Shown here piece after piece: positions 36,351 to 45,634 of a DNA stretch of 64,000 nt. This DNA comes from Vreelandella aquamarina. GTDB lineage: Bacteria; Pseudomonadota; Gammaproteobacteria; Pseudomonadales; Halomonadaceae. The first letter of the stretch is position 1. Each line of letters opens with the position of its first letter. The stretch covers positions 124,001-188,000 of the forward strand of contig NZ_JABYQT010000006.1 of assembly GCF_020075495.1 (NCBI RefSeq), read 5' to 3'. The position numbers and the translations under genes are program-made. The notes under the pieces are model-generated. The model searched no databases. It was not told the DNA's origin and worked only from the letters and a program-made list of their open reading frames with translations.

Positions 36351-37286
36351 ATGGAACAACAGGCTTTCTCCAGACGTCGTTCATTCAATCGTGCCGGGGC
36401 TATCTCTTGGCTGTGGAAAACCCTCTCGGGTTGGCCGCTGCCAAGACTCTGGCGGTTTGCGTCTCTGGTAGGGGCTTTGGTCTATCGCTTCAGCAAACGC
36501 GAGCGCAAGGTGACGGACCTCAACCTTGCGGTTGTCTACCCAGGGCTCGACGCCAGCGAGCGCCGCGCCCTGGCCATGCAGAGTATGCGCCACTCCACTG
36601 CCACGATGATGGAGCTTGGCTACGCCTGGATGGCCAAACCCGAGCGTATCGAGGCCGGCATTGTCGAAGTATATGGCCGCGAGAAGCTGGACGGCGCCCG
36701 GGCGGAAGGACGGGGGGTGATTGTGCTGGCCCCGCATTTCGGCAACTGGGAAGTCCTCAACTTCTGGCTTTCCAGCCATTTCCCGTTTACCGCCATGTAC
36801 GAGCCACCTAAGATTGCAGAGCTTGAGCCCATCATTCGCCATGGCCGCGAGCGCATGGGTGCGCAACTGGTGCCCACCAACCCACGCGGCGTCGCGGCAC
36901 TTCTCAAGGCGCTCAAGCGCAGTGAAGCCATCGGCATCCTGCCCGACCAGGAGCCCGATTGGGGCAGCGGCGTCTTCGCCCCGTTCTACGGCCGAAACGC
37001 CTATACCGCCACCCTTCTACCCAAGCTGGTAGCGCGCACCCAGGCGCGAGTGGTGACAGGCGTTGCCCTGCGCCTGCCTGGCCGCGGCTTTGCGATTCAC
37101 TTTCTGGATGCTGACGAGCGGGTCTACAGCGAAGATGAAGTGACGTCCGCCAGCGGTGTGAACGCCAGTGTCGAGGCCTCCATTGCCCTCGACCCGGCTC
37201 AGTACCAGTGGGAGTACAAGCGCTACCGCAAAGTCGTTGAAGAACAGCAGGGCCATCCCGAGGCCAACCGCTTTCGGCTTTACTGA
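36351..37286 (+). CDS. Lysophospholipid/lipid A acyltransferase (LpxL/HtrB family)
   Basis: 311 aa. One N-terminal membrane segment and the HX4D/E catalytic motif H129-FGNW-E134 in LAPHFGNWEVL; also PDQEPDWGSGVFAPFYG, typical of the family. Transfers an acyl chain from acyl-ACP to lipid A or a related lipid at the inner membrane. The ATG is 3 bp after the DUF4870 stop. The exact acceptor is uncertain because this subfamily has members of unknown role. Confidence 0.88.
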   Translation: MEQQAFSRRRSFNRAGAISWLWKTLSGWPLPRLWRFASLVGALVYRFSKRERKVTDLNLAVVYPGLDASERRALAMQSMRHSTATMMELGYAWMAKPERIEAGIVEVYGREKLDGARAEGRGVIVLAPHFGNWEVLNFWLSSHFPFTAMYEPPKIAELEPIIRHGRERMGAQLVPTNPRGVAALLKALKRSEAIGILPDQEPDWGSGVFAPFYGRNAYTATLLPKLVARTQARVVTGVALRLPGRGFAIHFLDADERVYSEDEVTSASGVNASVEASIALDPAQYQWEYKRYRKVVEEQQGHPEANRFRLY

Positions 37287-37289
37287 GCG

Positions 37290-38699
37290 CTACTCATTGC
37301 TCTGACGAGCATACACATCGTCAAATCGCTCGATATCGTCTTCGCCTAGATAAGCTCCGGACTGGACTTCAATCAGCTCTAGCGGGATCTTGCCTGGGTT
37401 TTCAAGGCGGTGCAGCGTACCTATTGGGATATAAGTTGACTGGTTTTCGCTTACCAGAAAGCAGCGCTCATCTACCGTTACCCGCGCCGTGCCGCTGACG
37501 ACCACCCAATGCTCAGCACGGTGGTGGTGGCGCTGCAGCGAGAGCCTGCCCCCCGGCTTGACGGTAATATGCTTGACCTGATGGCGTCCGCCGCTGTCAA
37601 CTGCCTGGAAACTGCCCCAAGGGCGGTGCACCTCGGACGAGGAGCACGGCTCGCTTCGCCCGGCCTGGGTAAGCGTTGCCACCAGCTGTTTGACCTCTTG
37701 AGCCCGGTCACGGTGTGCCACCAGCACGCTGTCCGGCGTTTCCACTACGATCAGGTCAGCCACCCCCAGCGTAGCCACCAGCCGATGCTCAGCCATTATC
37801 AGCGAATTGGCGGTTGCTTTCAGCAGCGCATCGCCACGGATAACATTCCCCGCTTCATCTGGCGTGCCGATACTCCATAACGCATCGAAACTGCCGATAT
37901 CGCTCCACTGGGCGTCCAATGAGATAACCGCAGCGTTTTTACAGTGCTCCATCACTGCGTAGTCGATAGAGTCTGACGCACACGCTGTAAAGGCCTGCTT
38001 ATCTAGACGCAGGAAATCCAGGTCGCTCTGTGCCCGGGTCACTGCATCACGACAGGCTGAAAGCATCTGCGGCTGAAGACGCTCAAGCTGCTCAAGATAG
38101 CTCGAAGCACGCAGCAGGAACATGCCGCTGTTCCACAGCGTGTTGCCCTGCTCGATAAGCTTTGCGGCACACTGGCTATCCGGCTTCTCGATAAAAGCGG
38201 AAAGCTTATGTCCATGGCCCAGTGCTTCGCCGCAGGCAATGTAGCCATAGCCGGTTTCCGGACACGTGGGTACCACGCCAAATGTCACCAGATAGCCCTG
38301 CTCGGCCAGTGTAACGGCGCGATTGACGCTTTTTTGAAAAGCAGCCTCATCACCAATTGCATGATCAGCGGGCAATACCAGCAGCAGCGGGTCGTCGCCG
38401 GCCTCAAGTGCCAGTAGCGCCGCACAGGCAATCGCCGGGGCAGTATTACGTCCTTCAGGTTCCAGTACGATACGCGCCTGCTGCGCCTGCTCGCGCAATT
38501 GCTCGGCGACCAGAAAGCGGTGTGCCTGATGGGCCATGATAATGGGCGACGCGGTAGTCAAACCCTCGAGCCGACCAAGGGTCTGCTGCAGCAAGCTCAG
38601 AGAGGAGGTCAGTCGCAAGAACTGCTTGGGCATCTGCTCACGGGAGAGCGGCCATAGCCGTGTACCGCTACCTCCGCATAAAATTACCGGCTGGACCAT
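37290..38699 (-). CDS. manC: Mannose-1-phosphate guanylyltransferase / mannose-6-phosphate isomerase
   Basis: 469 aa type II bifunctional enzyme making GDP-mannose. N-terminal nucleotidyltransferase with CGGSGTRLWPLSREQ, PKQF and FIEKPD; C-terminal cupin isomerase domain with RPWGSFQAVD, QVKHITVKPG and LQRHHHRAEHW. AAGGAAG before the ATG. Overlaps the sulfatase-fold gene by 16 bp, so the two are coupled. Supplies mannose (or fucose/rhamnose precursors) for surface polysaccharide. Confidence 0.94.
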   Translation of the reverse strand: MVQPVILCGGSGTRLWPLSREQMPKQFLRLTSSLSLLQQTLGRLEGLTTASPIIMAHQAHRFLVAEQLREQAQQARIVLEPEGRNTAPAIACAALLALEAGDDPLLLVLPADHAIGDEAAFQKSVNRAVTLAEQGYLVTFGVVPTCPETGYGYIACGEALGHGHKLSAFIEKPDSQCAAKLIEQGNTLWNSGMFLLRASSYLEQLERLQPQMLSACRDAVTRAQSDLDFLRLDKQAFTACASDSIDYAVMEHCKNAAVISLDAQWSDIGSFDALWSIGTPDEAGNVIRGDALLKATANSLIMAEHRLVATLGVADLIVVETPDSVLVAHRDRAQEVKQLVATLTQAGRSEPCSSSEVHRPWGSFQAVDSGGRHQVKHITVKPGGRLSLQRHHHRAEHWVVVSGTARVTVDERCFLVSENQSTYIPIGTLHRLENPGKIPLELIEVQSGAYLGEDDIERFDDVYARQSNE

Positions 38700-40294
38700 G
38701 GTGTCTTCCTTATAGGCAAATCATCCGCACCAAACCCCTCCTTCAGCCAGTGACGAAGTTGGCTCATTCGGGCGGCGCGTTCCGGGTTGTCTAGATTAGG
38801 CAGCGTGCCATCCACGAACCCGTGGGCATAGAACGGCGCCAGCAGCGCCGGGTCGCCGCTGATGATATGCACGGGGACTGCGGCGCTTGCCTCATCACCG
38901 GTAATCAACGGGGCTGGCTGGTGGTCGCCCAGCATGATCATCAGGGTATTGTCGTCCACCACGCGTTCTGCCCAGCGTCCGGTCACCTTTACAGCGTAGT
39001 CGACTGACCAGGCATAGTGGTCGCGAATACGTTCGATATCCTGCCAAAGCACCTCCGGCGGGTCGCCAGCATCTTCCCACGGTGCGAAGATCCTGCCGTC
39101 ACCAATCGACTCCCAGTCCTCTATTACCGGCAGAATGGGAGTCCAGGGCGCGTGGCTCGAAATCAACGCCATCTGCGCAAACACTGGTGCGTCACCGAGC
39201 AGATGGCGTTGGGTATAGTCGAGCGTGAACTGATCGGGCATGGTCACCCAGTTAAGGGGGGGGCCTGCGTAATCGATGTCCTTTGCCACCACGATATCAT
39301 CGAAGCCGTAAGCCTCGCCTTCCGGCCAGGCCAGGGTAATGGCGGGCATGATACTCAGTGTACGCTGGCCGGTCGCCTTGAAATCATCGATCAGCGTGGG
39401 GCTCTGGGTACTCAGCATCAGCCGGTACCAGAGCTGGTTATCCACCCACCGTCCGCTGAGCAGCGTAGCGTGGGCAAGCCAGGACTGGCCGCCACGAATG
39501 GGCGCTTCCACAAGCCCCGACACTACATGAAGGCCGCGAGCATCCAGGCGCTGCTGCATGGTAGACAGCGTGGGCAGCAGTACGTCGCTATAACGTGGGT
39601 CGTTGATCGCCGATACCCCGTAGGACTCCACAAAGGTCAGCAGCACGTTACGCTCATCAAGCCCTGGTAGGGCCTGGGCCTTGAGCGGGGCGGTTTCAAG
39701 TTGTTCGGCAAATGCCAGGCGCGCACGGTGTGTGGTCACTATCTGCTGCCATTGAAAACGTGTTGCCTCGATCATCGGCAGTGCCGCCTGGGGCATAACG
39801 AGCCTGTTAGCCAATTGGCCGAGTGCCAGACAGGTGGCCAGTACCCCCAGACCAAGTGCCACGCCCCCCTTGATGCGATTCGCTGCTAACGTATGGCGTG
39901 GTGTCAGAAGGCGCACCAGCGCCCACAGGATACCCAACAGTAAAGCCGCGCCTGCCAGCATCGCGCAAATGGCCCATACTTGGCCTACATTACCTACAAG
40001 CAGATGAAATACGGAACGCATTAAAGGGGTGTCTAAATAAAGGTTTAGCGGCCTTCCAAACGCCATGTGGGTGGCTGCATCACCCACGTTGGCAACGGTC
40101 GCCAAGGCAACCCAGCTGACCAGGGCAACGCTCATCAGTCGGCGAAACGGCCCTACGGGCAATATCAGCATCAGTGGAACGATGATCCACGCTTCCCAGG
40201 CAACGAGGGGATGGCCAAAGGTGCCGAAACGCCACCAAAGGGGCGCGACCAGCAGCAGATTGAGTGCCAACGCACCTGACAATAATCGCAACAT
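38684..40294 (-). CDS. Sulfatase-fold membrane transferase (LTA synthase/OpgB-like)
   Basis: 536 aa. Four to five N-terminal helices (to about residue 165), then a periplasmic alkaline-phosphatase-superfamily domain. Metal ligands appear as Glu in LTFVESYGVSAI and Asp-His in MLGDHQPAPL. The nucleophile region reads IRGGQSWLAHATLLSG, with Ser where LtaS and OpgB have Thr. Such enzymes move phosphoglycerol or phosphoethanolamine from phospholipids onto glycans. Divergent from opgGH, so modification of periplasmic glucans is possible but not shown. It is shorter than E. coli OpgB (about 760 aa). Confidence 0.8.
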   Translation of the reverse strand: MLRLLSGALALNLLLVAPLWWRFGTFGHPLVAWEAWIIVPLMLILPVGPFRRLMSVALVSWVALATVANVGDAATHMAFGRPLNLYLDTPLMRSVFHLLVGNVGQVWAICAMLAGAALLLGILWALVRLLTPRHTLAANRIKGGVALGLGVLATCLALGQLANRLVMPQAALPMIEATRFQWQQIVTTHRARLAFAEQLETAPLKAQALPGLDERNVLLTFVESYGVSAINDPRYSDVLLPTLSTMQQRLDARGLHVVSGLVEAPIRGGQSWLAHATLLSGRWVDNQLWYRLMLSTQSPTLIDDFKATGQRTLSIMPAITLAWPEGEAYGFDDIVVAKDIDYAGPPLNWVTMPDQFTLDYTQRHLLGDAPVFAQMALISSHAPWTPILPVIEDWESIGDGRIFAPWEDAGDPPEVLWQDIERIRDHYAWSVDYAVKVTGRWAERVVDDNTLMIMLGDHQPAPLITGDEASAAVPVHIISGDPALLAPFYAHGFVDGTLPNLDNPERAARMSQLRHWLKEGFGADDLPIRKTPWSSR

Positions 40295-40498
40295 ATCGCT
40301 CTCATTATTATTTCAACGAGTGGTAGCCAACATCGATTCTTGACCGCATTGAATGGCAGGCTTGGAGGGGCCGGCTGACGGCCCAGAAGTAAATACACAG
40401 TGTGCATCAAGTACTAAGCGTATAATATTTGTTCAAAAAAACACGCTTGAATTGGCGTTGGCTCACTCTCTAGATTTGGCATTGAAAGGAACTCGCCT
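40295..40498. promoter_or_regulatory. Divergent promoter region, sulfatase-manC / opgGH
   Basis: 204 bp, AT-rich. A TATAAT hexamer on the plus strand at 40421-40426 is a candidate -10 for opgG, but no good -35 is seen 17 bp before it. GAGAG before the minus-strand start and AAAGGAA before opgG are the ribosome sites. Confidence 0.4.
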
Positions 40499-42022
40499 AT
40501 GCGGTTTACGAAGAACGGGAAATGGATATTACTGCTTGGCGGCCTTGCTGCGTTACCTGCCAGCGCTGATGACAGGCATTATGACGCCGTCATCGAGCAA
40601 GCCCGGATGCTTGCTGAAACAGCGTATCAGGCGCCTGATGAAAGGTTACCCGACGTCCTGAAAGAGCTGAGTTACGACACCTACCGGCAGATCCGCTTTG
40701 CTCCCGACCACGCCTATTGGCGTGATGAAAGCCCGTTCAATCTGCAGCTGTTTCATAGCGGTTTCTTGTTCAAGGCGCCAGTTACCCTCAATATCATTGA
40801 TGACGACACCGTTTCCCGCCTGCCCTTTTCAACCGAAGATTTTCAATACGATGGTGATGCCCAGGCGCTGCTCGAGCAGGATTTGAGCGGCAGCGGCCAT
40901 GCCGGTTTCCGGTTGCACTACCCGCTCAACACCAGCGAGTACGCCGACGAGTTCGCGGTCTTCCTTGGCGCCAGCTATTTTCGCCTGACGGGCAAGGACC
41001 AGGTCTTTGGACTCTCGACACGCGGGCTCGCCATCAACACGGCATCATCTGAAGAAGAGGAGTTTCCTGCCTTCCGCGAGTTCTGGCTCTACAAGCCAGA
41101 TGCCAAGGCCGAGGAGATCGTTCTGCTTGCCCTGCTGGACAGCCCATCGCTGAGCGGCGCTTACCGCTTCACCCTGCGCCCGGGCGAGCAGACCGATGCC
41201 GAAGTGGAAGCCCAGCTGTTCGCGCGTGACGATATTGCCAAGCTGGGTGTTGCTCCGCTAACCAGCATGTACACCTTTGGCGAGGCGAGTCACGAACGCC
41301 AGGATGATTTCCGGCCCCAGGTGCACGATTCAGATGGCCTTCTGATGCATACTGGCGCCGATGAGTGGATCTGGCGCCCGCTCAGCAATCCTGATGCCCT
41401 GCGCGTTTCGAGTTTTCTGGACAGTAACCCGGGCGGGTTCGGGTTGATGCAGCGCGAGCGTGATTTCGACCGCTACCTGGACATGGAAGCGCAGTACCAT
41501 CGCCGGCCAAGCCAGTGGGTCGCGCCTATCGAGCCCTGGGGGCCCGGCCATGTAGAGCTGGTGGAAATTCCCACCCAGGATGAAACCTTCGACAATATCG
41601 TGGCCTACTGGGTCGCCGACGAACCGCTCGAGGCCGGCAACACGCGCAAACTTCACTACCATACCTATACGCTGAACGATAACCCCGAGGAGCTGACGCT
41701 GGGCCGAGTAGTACGCACCCGCCATGGCGGGCTCTGGGGGCTTGGGCAAGCCAGCGAACACAACCCGCAGCGCCAGTTCGTCGTCGATTTTGAAGGCGGC
41801 GTACTCGGGGATATCCCCCCGGATGCGCCGGTAACGCTGGATATCAGCGCCCAAAGAAGCGAGATCCTGATCCCTCAGGTGACGGCACTTTCCGATAACG
41901 CCTGGCGAGCCAGCTTCCGCATTCCCGCCACGGGCGAACCCAGCGATATCCGTCTGCGTTTGATGTTGAACGGAGAGCCGATTAGCGAAACCTGGAACTA
42001 CGTATGGTATCCCGATGCATAA
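40499..42022 (+). CDS. opgG: Periplasmic glucan biosynthesis protein OpgG
   Basis: 507 aa. Sec signal MRFTKNGKWILLLGGLAALP ending ASA. Carries the MdoG pattern ELSYDTYRQIRFAPDHAYW, FHSGFLFKAPV, FLGASYFRLTGKDQVFGLSTRGLAI and FREFWLYKP. Needed for backbone and branching of osmoregulated periplasmic glucans. AAAGGAA before the ATG; overlaps opgH by 8 bp. Relevant to hypo-osmotic adaptation in a halophile. Confidence 0.94.
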   Translation: MRFTKNGKWILLLGGLAALPASADDRHYDAVIEQARMLAETAYQAPDERLPDVLKELSYDTYRQIRFAPDHAYWRDESPFNLQLFHSGFLFKAPVTLNIIDDDTVSRLPFSTEDFQYDGDAQALLEQDLSGSGHAGFRLHYPLNTSEYADEFAVFLGASYFRLTGKDQVFGLSTRGLAINTASSEEEEFPAFREFWLYKPDAKAEEIVLLALLDSPSLSGAYRFTLRPGEQTDAEVEAQLFARDDIAKLGVAPLTSMYTFGEASHERQDDFRPQVHDSDGLLMHTGADEWIWRPLSNPDALRVSSFLDSNPGGFGLMQRERDFDRYLDMEAQYHRRPSQWVAPIEPWGPGHVELVEIPTQDETFDNIVAYWVADEPLEAGNTRKLHYHTYTLNDNPEELTLGRVVRTRHGGLWGLGQASEHNPQRQFVVDFEGGVLGDIPPDAPVTLDISAQRSEILIPQVTALSDNAWRASFRIPATGEPSDIRLRLMLNGEPISETWNYVWYPDA

Positions 42023-43985
42023 GATCAGTGAAACGACCCCGTTGATTCCAGGCCTGGGGCTTCGCCGTGCCCTTCTGACCGTGCTGGTGGTACTGACCAG
42101 CCTGGCGGGCTGCGTGGCGCTCAATCGCGTGGTTTCCGGATTGGGTGTGGGCTGGCAGATCATGACCCTTGCGCTGTTTGCGCTGACGTTTACCTGGATC
42201 GCGCTGGCCTTCTGGGTTGCCATCTTTGGTTTTCTGGTAAGCGCTCTGCGACTGGACCCACTGAGCCTGCGCAAGCAAGTCGCCCTTTCTCCGGATGATC
42301 ATACGCTTGAAGGCCGCACCGCCCTGGTCATGCCCATTTACGCAGAACCGCCCCTACCTACCATTGCAGGGCTTGAAGCCACCTGCCGCTCGCTTCTGGA
42401 GCAAGCCGGCGCGGTTCACCAGCATCTGGGAACACCGCTTGGCGAACACTTTGAAGTGTTCATCTTGAGCGATACTCAAGACCCTGAAAAAACCGAAATA
42501 GAAGCCGCCCACGTGGCCGCCCTGCAGCAGCGCCTGGCTGGTCAGCTTGCGGTGCACTACCGTCGCCGGGAGAACAACCTGGGCCGCAAGGCGGGCAATA
42601 TCGCGGATTTCTGCCGCCGCTGGGGACAGCGTTACGACTATATGGTCGTGCTTGATGCCGACAGCCTGATGAGCGGCGCCACGCTCTTGAACCTGGTGCA
42701 TCGCATGGAGCACCAGCCGGGCGTGGGGCTGATTCAGACCGTGCCCATTCCGGTTGGACAGCGCACCCTGTTTGGCCTGTTTACTCAGTTTGCCTCGGCG
42801 CTCTACAGCCCCATGCTGGCCGCCGGGCAGAGTTTCTGGCAAGGCGATGCGGCCAACTACTGGGGGCATAACGCCATCATTCGCACCCGTGCCTTCATGA
42901 CCAGCGCCGGACTGCCCACTCTGCCTGGCAAGCCGCCGCTGGGTGGGGAGATTCTCAGCCACGACTTTGTCGAGGCGGCCCTGCTCAAACGCAGCGGGTG
43001 GCAGGTGTTGCTGGACACCACGGCGACAACCGCCGTATCACGACGCAACCCATACGCCAGTGCTTCACACAACAGCTTTGAAGCCATGCCCAGCAACATG
43101 CTCGACTTTGCCAAGCGTGACCGGCGCTGGCTGCAAGGCAATCTCCAGCATTTGCGCCTGCTCACCGGGGCTGGCTTGCATCCTGTCAGCCGCCTGCACT
43201 TTCTGTTCGGTGCATTTGCCTATCTGTCGTCACTGGTCTGGCTGGGCCTGCTGGTGTGCTCAAGTCTCCTGGTGGGCTACCACGCCATCGATGCACCGCC
43301 CACACAGGCCCTGCCCAAGTCGCTGTCGGCCGGGCTGCTTTCCATTACGCTGGGCATGCTGGTCGCGCCCAAGCTGCTTGGCCTGACACTGGCGTTTTTC
43401 CAGTCGCCCCATGCCTTTGGCGGGCGCGCAAAGCTGCTGGCAAGCGCCCTGCTGGAAATTCTCTTTGCCGCGTTGATTGCCCCGCTGATGATGGCCTGGC
43501 ACAGCCTGTTCATCATCAACGTACTGCTGGGCCGTTCGATCGAATGGCAGACTCAGCCGCGCGGCGAGCGCTCATTGCCCTGGCAAGAGGTGTGGCAGCA
43601 CGCTGGCTGGATGACTCTATGCGGTATCGCCTGGGCCGGCAGCGTCATGCTGTTTTCTGCTCCCGCCTTTGGCTGGTTGACGCCCGTCTGGCTGGGTCTG
43701 GTGGTAGCGGTACCGATCATCAAGTACTCCAGCAGCAGCACCTGGGGTGGCGTGGTCAACCGTCGCCTTGGGCTGCTGCAAACGCCGAGTACCAGCCTCA
43801 GCCCGGCGCTGCTGGACGATTTCAACGCGCTGATGGAGCGTCACAGTGAAACTCAACCGCTCAGGGCTGACAGCAACAGGCTGCTGACACCTCTGCCCTG
43901 CGAACTCATGGGTGACATGCCCAGCCAGTCGCTTACCCAGTTCGATGCAGTGCAAGCGGCGCCCGCAGCGAAGGAGCCTCATTGA
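42015..43985 (+). CDS. opgH: Glucan glucosyltransferase OpgH
   Basis: 656 aa polytopic GT2 enzyme that builds and exports the linear glucan backbone from UDP-glucose. Motifs are VMPIYAEPP, VVLDADSLMSG, the third Asp in LSHDFVEAALLKRSG, and RRWLQGNLQH (QxxRW-like). About 190 residues shorter than E. coli OpgH (847 aa), lacking its long N-terminal cytoplasmic part, and close to the short form known from Xanthomonas. Membrane helices flank the catalytic domain. Confidence 0.94.
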   Translation: MHKISETTPLIPGLGLRRALLTVLVVLTSLAGCVALNRVVSGLGVGWQIMTLALFALTFTWIALAFWVAIFGFLVSALRLDPLSLRKQVALSPDDHTLEGRTALVMPIYAEPPLPTIAGLEATCRSLLEQAGAVHQHLGTPLGEHFEVFILSDTQDPEKTEIEAAHVAALQQRLAGQLAVHYRRRENNLGRKAGNIADFCRRWGQRYDYMVVLDADSLMSGATLLNLVHRMEHQPGVGLIQTVPIPVGQRTLFGLFTQFASALYSPMLAAGQSFWQGDAANYWGHNAIIRTRAFMTSAGLPTLPGKPPLGGEILSHDFVEAALLKRSGWQVLLDTTATTAVSRRNPYASASHNSFEAMPSNMLDFAKRDRRWLQGNLQHLRLLTGAGLHPVSRLHFLFGAFAYLSSLVWLGLLVCSSLLVGYHAIDAPPTQALPKSLSAGLLSITLGMLVAPKLLGLTLAFFQSPHAFGGRAKLLASALLEILFAALIAPLMMAWHSLFIINVLLGRSIEWQTQPRGERSLPWQEVWQHAGWMTLCGIAWAGSVMLFSAPAFGWLTPVWLGLVVAVPIIKYSSSSTWGGVVNRRLGLLQTPSTSLSPALLDDFNALMERHSETQPLRADSNRLLTPLPCELMGDMPSQSLTQFDAVQAAPAAKEPH

Positions 43986-44773
43986 TGCAGCAGCCTCTTC
44001 TGCATCGGCTCGGCAGTGCAGGCGGGGTTGCCCGCTCGCTGCTGGTCTACTGGCGCCCCGGCAGGCAACGGAGCCTGCAGCGCCTTTACCGCCCCTTCAT
44101 CGCGCCTGGCGATACCGCATTTGATGTAGGCGCCCATCTGGGTGATCGCAGCGCCGCCTTTCATGCACTGGGGGCGCGCGTGGTCGCGCTGGAGCCACAG
44201 CCCGAACTTGCCAAATGGTTTCGGCGGATTGTCCGCTACCCAACGGTCACCCTGTTGCCGCTGGCCGCCGGCGCCGCGCCCGGCGTGGCCGATATTGCCA
44301 TCAGTACCCGCAACCCGACGCTGTCCACCCTGGCGCTTGATTGGCGCGACCAGATTGGCGAGCGCAACGAAAGCTTTCGCAAGGTCCGCTGGGAACGGCA
44401 GATACGCGTGCCCGTTACCACCCTGGATCAACTGATCGACGAATACGGTGAGCCCAGCTTTATCAAGATAGATGTCGAGGGCTACGAAGCCGAGGTGCTG
44501 GCAGGCCTCAGCCGGCCGGTAGCCGCCCTTTCGGTGGAGTTCGTGGCCGGGGCGCTCGATGTTGGCCACGCCTGCGTTGCCCAGTTAAACAGGCTGGGGG
44601 ATTACCGCTTCAATGCCATTGCCGGCGAGCAGCGCGAGTTTCACTGGTCAACCTGGCAAACGCCCGAGGCCATCGGTGAGTGGTTCACTCGCCAGGCCGA
44701 TGGCCTGGCCTCGGGTGATCTTTACGCCTGTCGGGCCGACCATCCGGCGGTGAGCCGTACAAGCGCTCGATAG
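43985..44773 (+). CDS. FkbM-family methyltransferase
   Basis: 262 aa. SAM-binding motif FDVGAHLGDRSAAF, VVALEPQPELAKWF, the FkbM pattern VPVTTLDQLIDEYG and FIKIDVEGYEAEVLAGL. The ATG overlaps the opgH stop (TGATG), so it is translated with opgH. FkbM enzymes usually O-methylate sugars or polyketides; a role in modifying the glucan is an inference from coupling. Confidence 0.88.
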   Translation: MQQPLLHRLGSAGGVARSLLVYWRPGRQRSLQRLYRPFIAPGDTAFDVGAHLGDRSAAFHALGARVVALEPQPELAKWFRRIVRYPTVTLLPLAAGAAPGVADIAISTRNPTLSTLALDWRDQIGERNESFRKVRWERQIRVPVTTLDQLIDEYGEPSFIKIDVEGYEAEVLAGLSRPVAALSVEFVAGALDVGHACVAQLNRLGDYRFNAIAGEQREFHWSTWQTPEAIGEWFTRQADGLASGDLYACRADHPAVSRTSAR

Positions 44774-44829
44774 CTCTTCAAGTGCTAACCTGACAGATTC
44801 CAAACGCTTATTTCAAGGGGCTGATTCGC

Positions 44830-45606
44830 ATGATTCATGACTGGCAAACGCTGACCGCCCCCGCCCTGGCAGACCTTGCCGAGCGCGACCCGGTGGCCTT
44901 ACTGGTACTGGGTGCCATCGAGCAGCACGGCACACATCTGCCGTTGGGCACCGATCTGATCATTGGTGAGGGGCTGATGAACGCTTTGCGTGACAAGCTT
45001 GACCCGGCGCTGGAAGTGGTTTGCCTGCCGACCATTGCCGTCGGCGCCAGCGATGAGCATGCAGGCTTTGGCGGAACGCTCAGCCTGCCGGCACCGCTGG
45101 CCATTGCCATGCTTGAAGCCTATGGCGAAAGCGTCGCGCGGGCGGGCATCCAGCGCCTGGTACTGATCAACAGCCACGGTGGCAACAAGGCCATCATGGA
45201 CCTGGCGGCACTGACGCTTCGCAAACGCTTCAACATGCGGGTGGTCAAGGCGACTTACACCCGGCTACCGCCTCTGAAAGGCGCCATTGATGCAAGCGAG
45301 CTGCGTTACGGCCTACATGGCGGGCTGCTGGAAACCGCCATGATGCATTATCTGGCGCCCGCCCTGGTTGATCTGGAGGGCTACCAGAGCGCGCCGCTAG
45401 GCACCCTGCCTGATAACCCGCTGGTAGGCCCGGAAGGCGCCGCCGCCTTTGCCTGGCTTGCCGAGGACCTGAGCCAGCATGGCGTGGCAGGCGATGCCCG
45501 ACAGGCAGATGCTGCGCTTGGCAAACGGCTGGTACATCACTACGCCGCCCAGCTGGCAGACGTCGTGGCGGAAACCGCCCGGCTGCCAGCCTTCACGGAC
45601 AAGTAG
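44830..45606 (+). CDS. Creatininase-family amidohydrolase (ArfB-like)
   Basis: 258 aa. The complete metal-ligand set is visible: Glu31 and His33 (GAIEQHGTHLP), Asp42 (LGTDLIIG), His116 (INSHGGNK) and Glu168 (GLHGGLLETA). Family members hydrolyse creatinine, or in archaeal riboflavin/F420 synthesis deformylate the formamidopyrimidine made from GTP (ArfB); MftE is another branch. Placement next to a GTP cyclohydrolase II and RibD-type reductase favours an ArfB-like ring or formamide hydrolysis. AAGGGG before the ATG. Converges on the ribA paralogue. Confidence 0.87.
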   Translation: MIHDWQTLTAPALADLAERDPVALLVLGAIEQHGTHLPLGTDLIIGEGLMNALRDKLDPALEVVCLPTIAVGASDEHAGFGGTLSLPAPLAIAMLEAYGESVARAGIQRLVLINSHGGNKAIMDLAALTLRKRFNMRVVKATYTRLPPLKGAIDASELRYGLHGGLLETAMMHYLAPALVDLEGYQSAPLGTLPDNPLVGPEGAAAFAWLAEDLSQHGVAGDARQADAALGKRLVHHYAAQLADVVAETARLPAFTDK

Positions 45607-45612
45607 TCAACT

Positions 45613-45634
45613 GGCCGCTCAGCGGCCGGTCTTT
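45613..45634 (+). terminator. Probable terminator of the creatininase gene
   Basis: GGCCGCT-C-AGCGGCC followed by GGTCTTTT, seven bp after the stop. It overlaps the 3' end of the convergent GTP cyclohydrolase gene. Confidence 0.5.
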
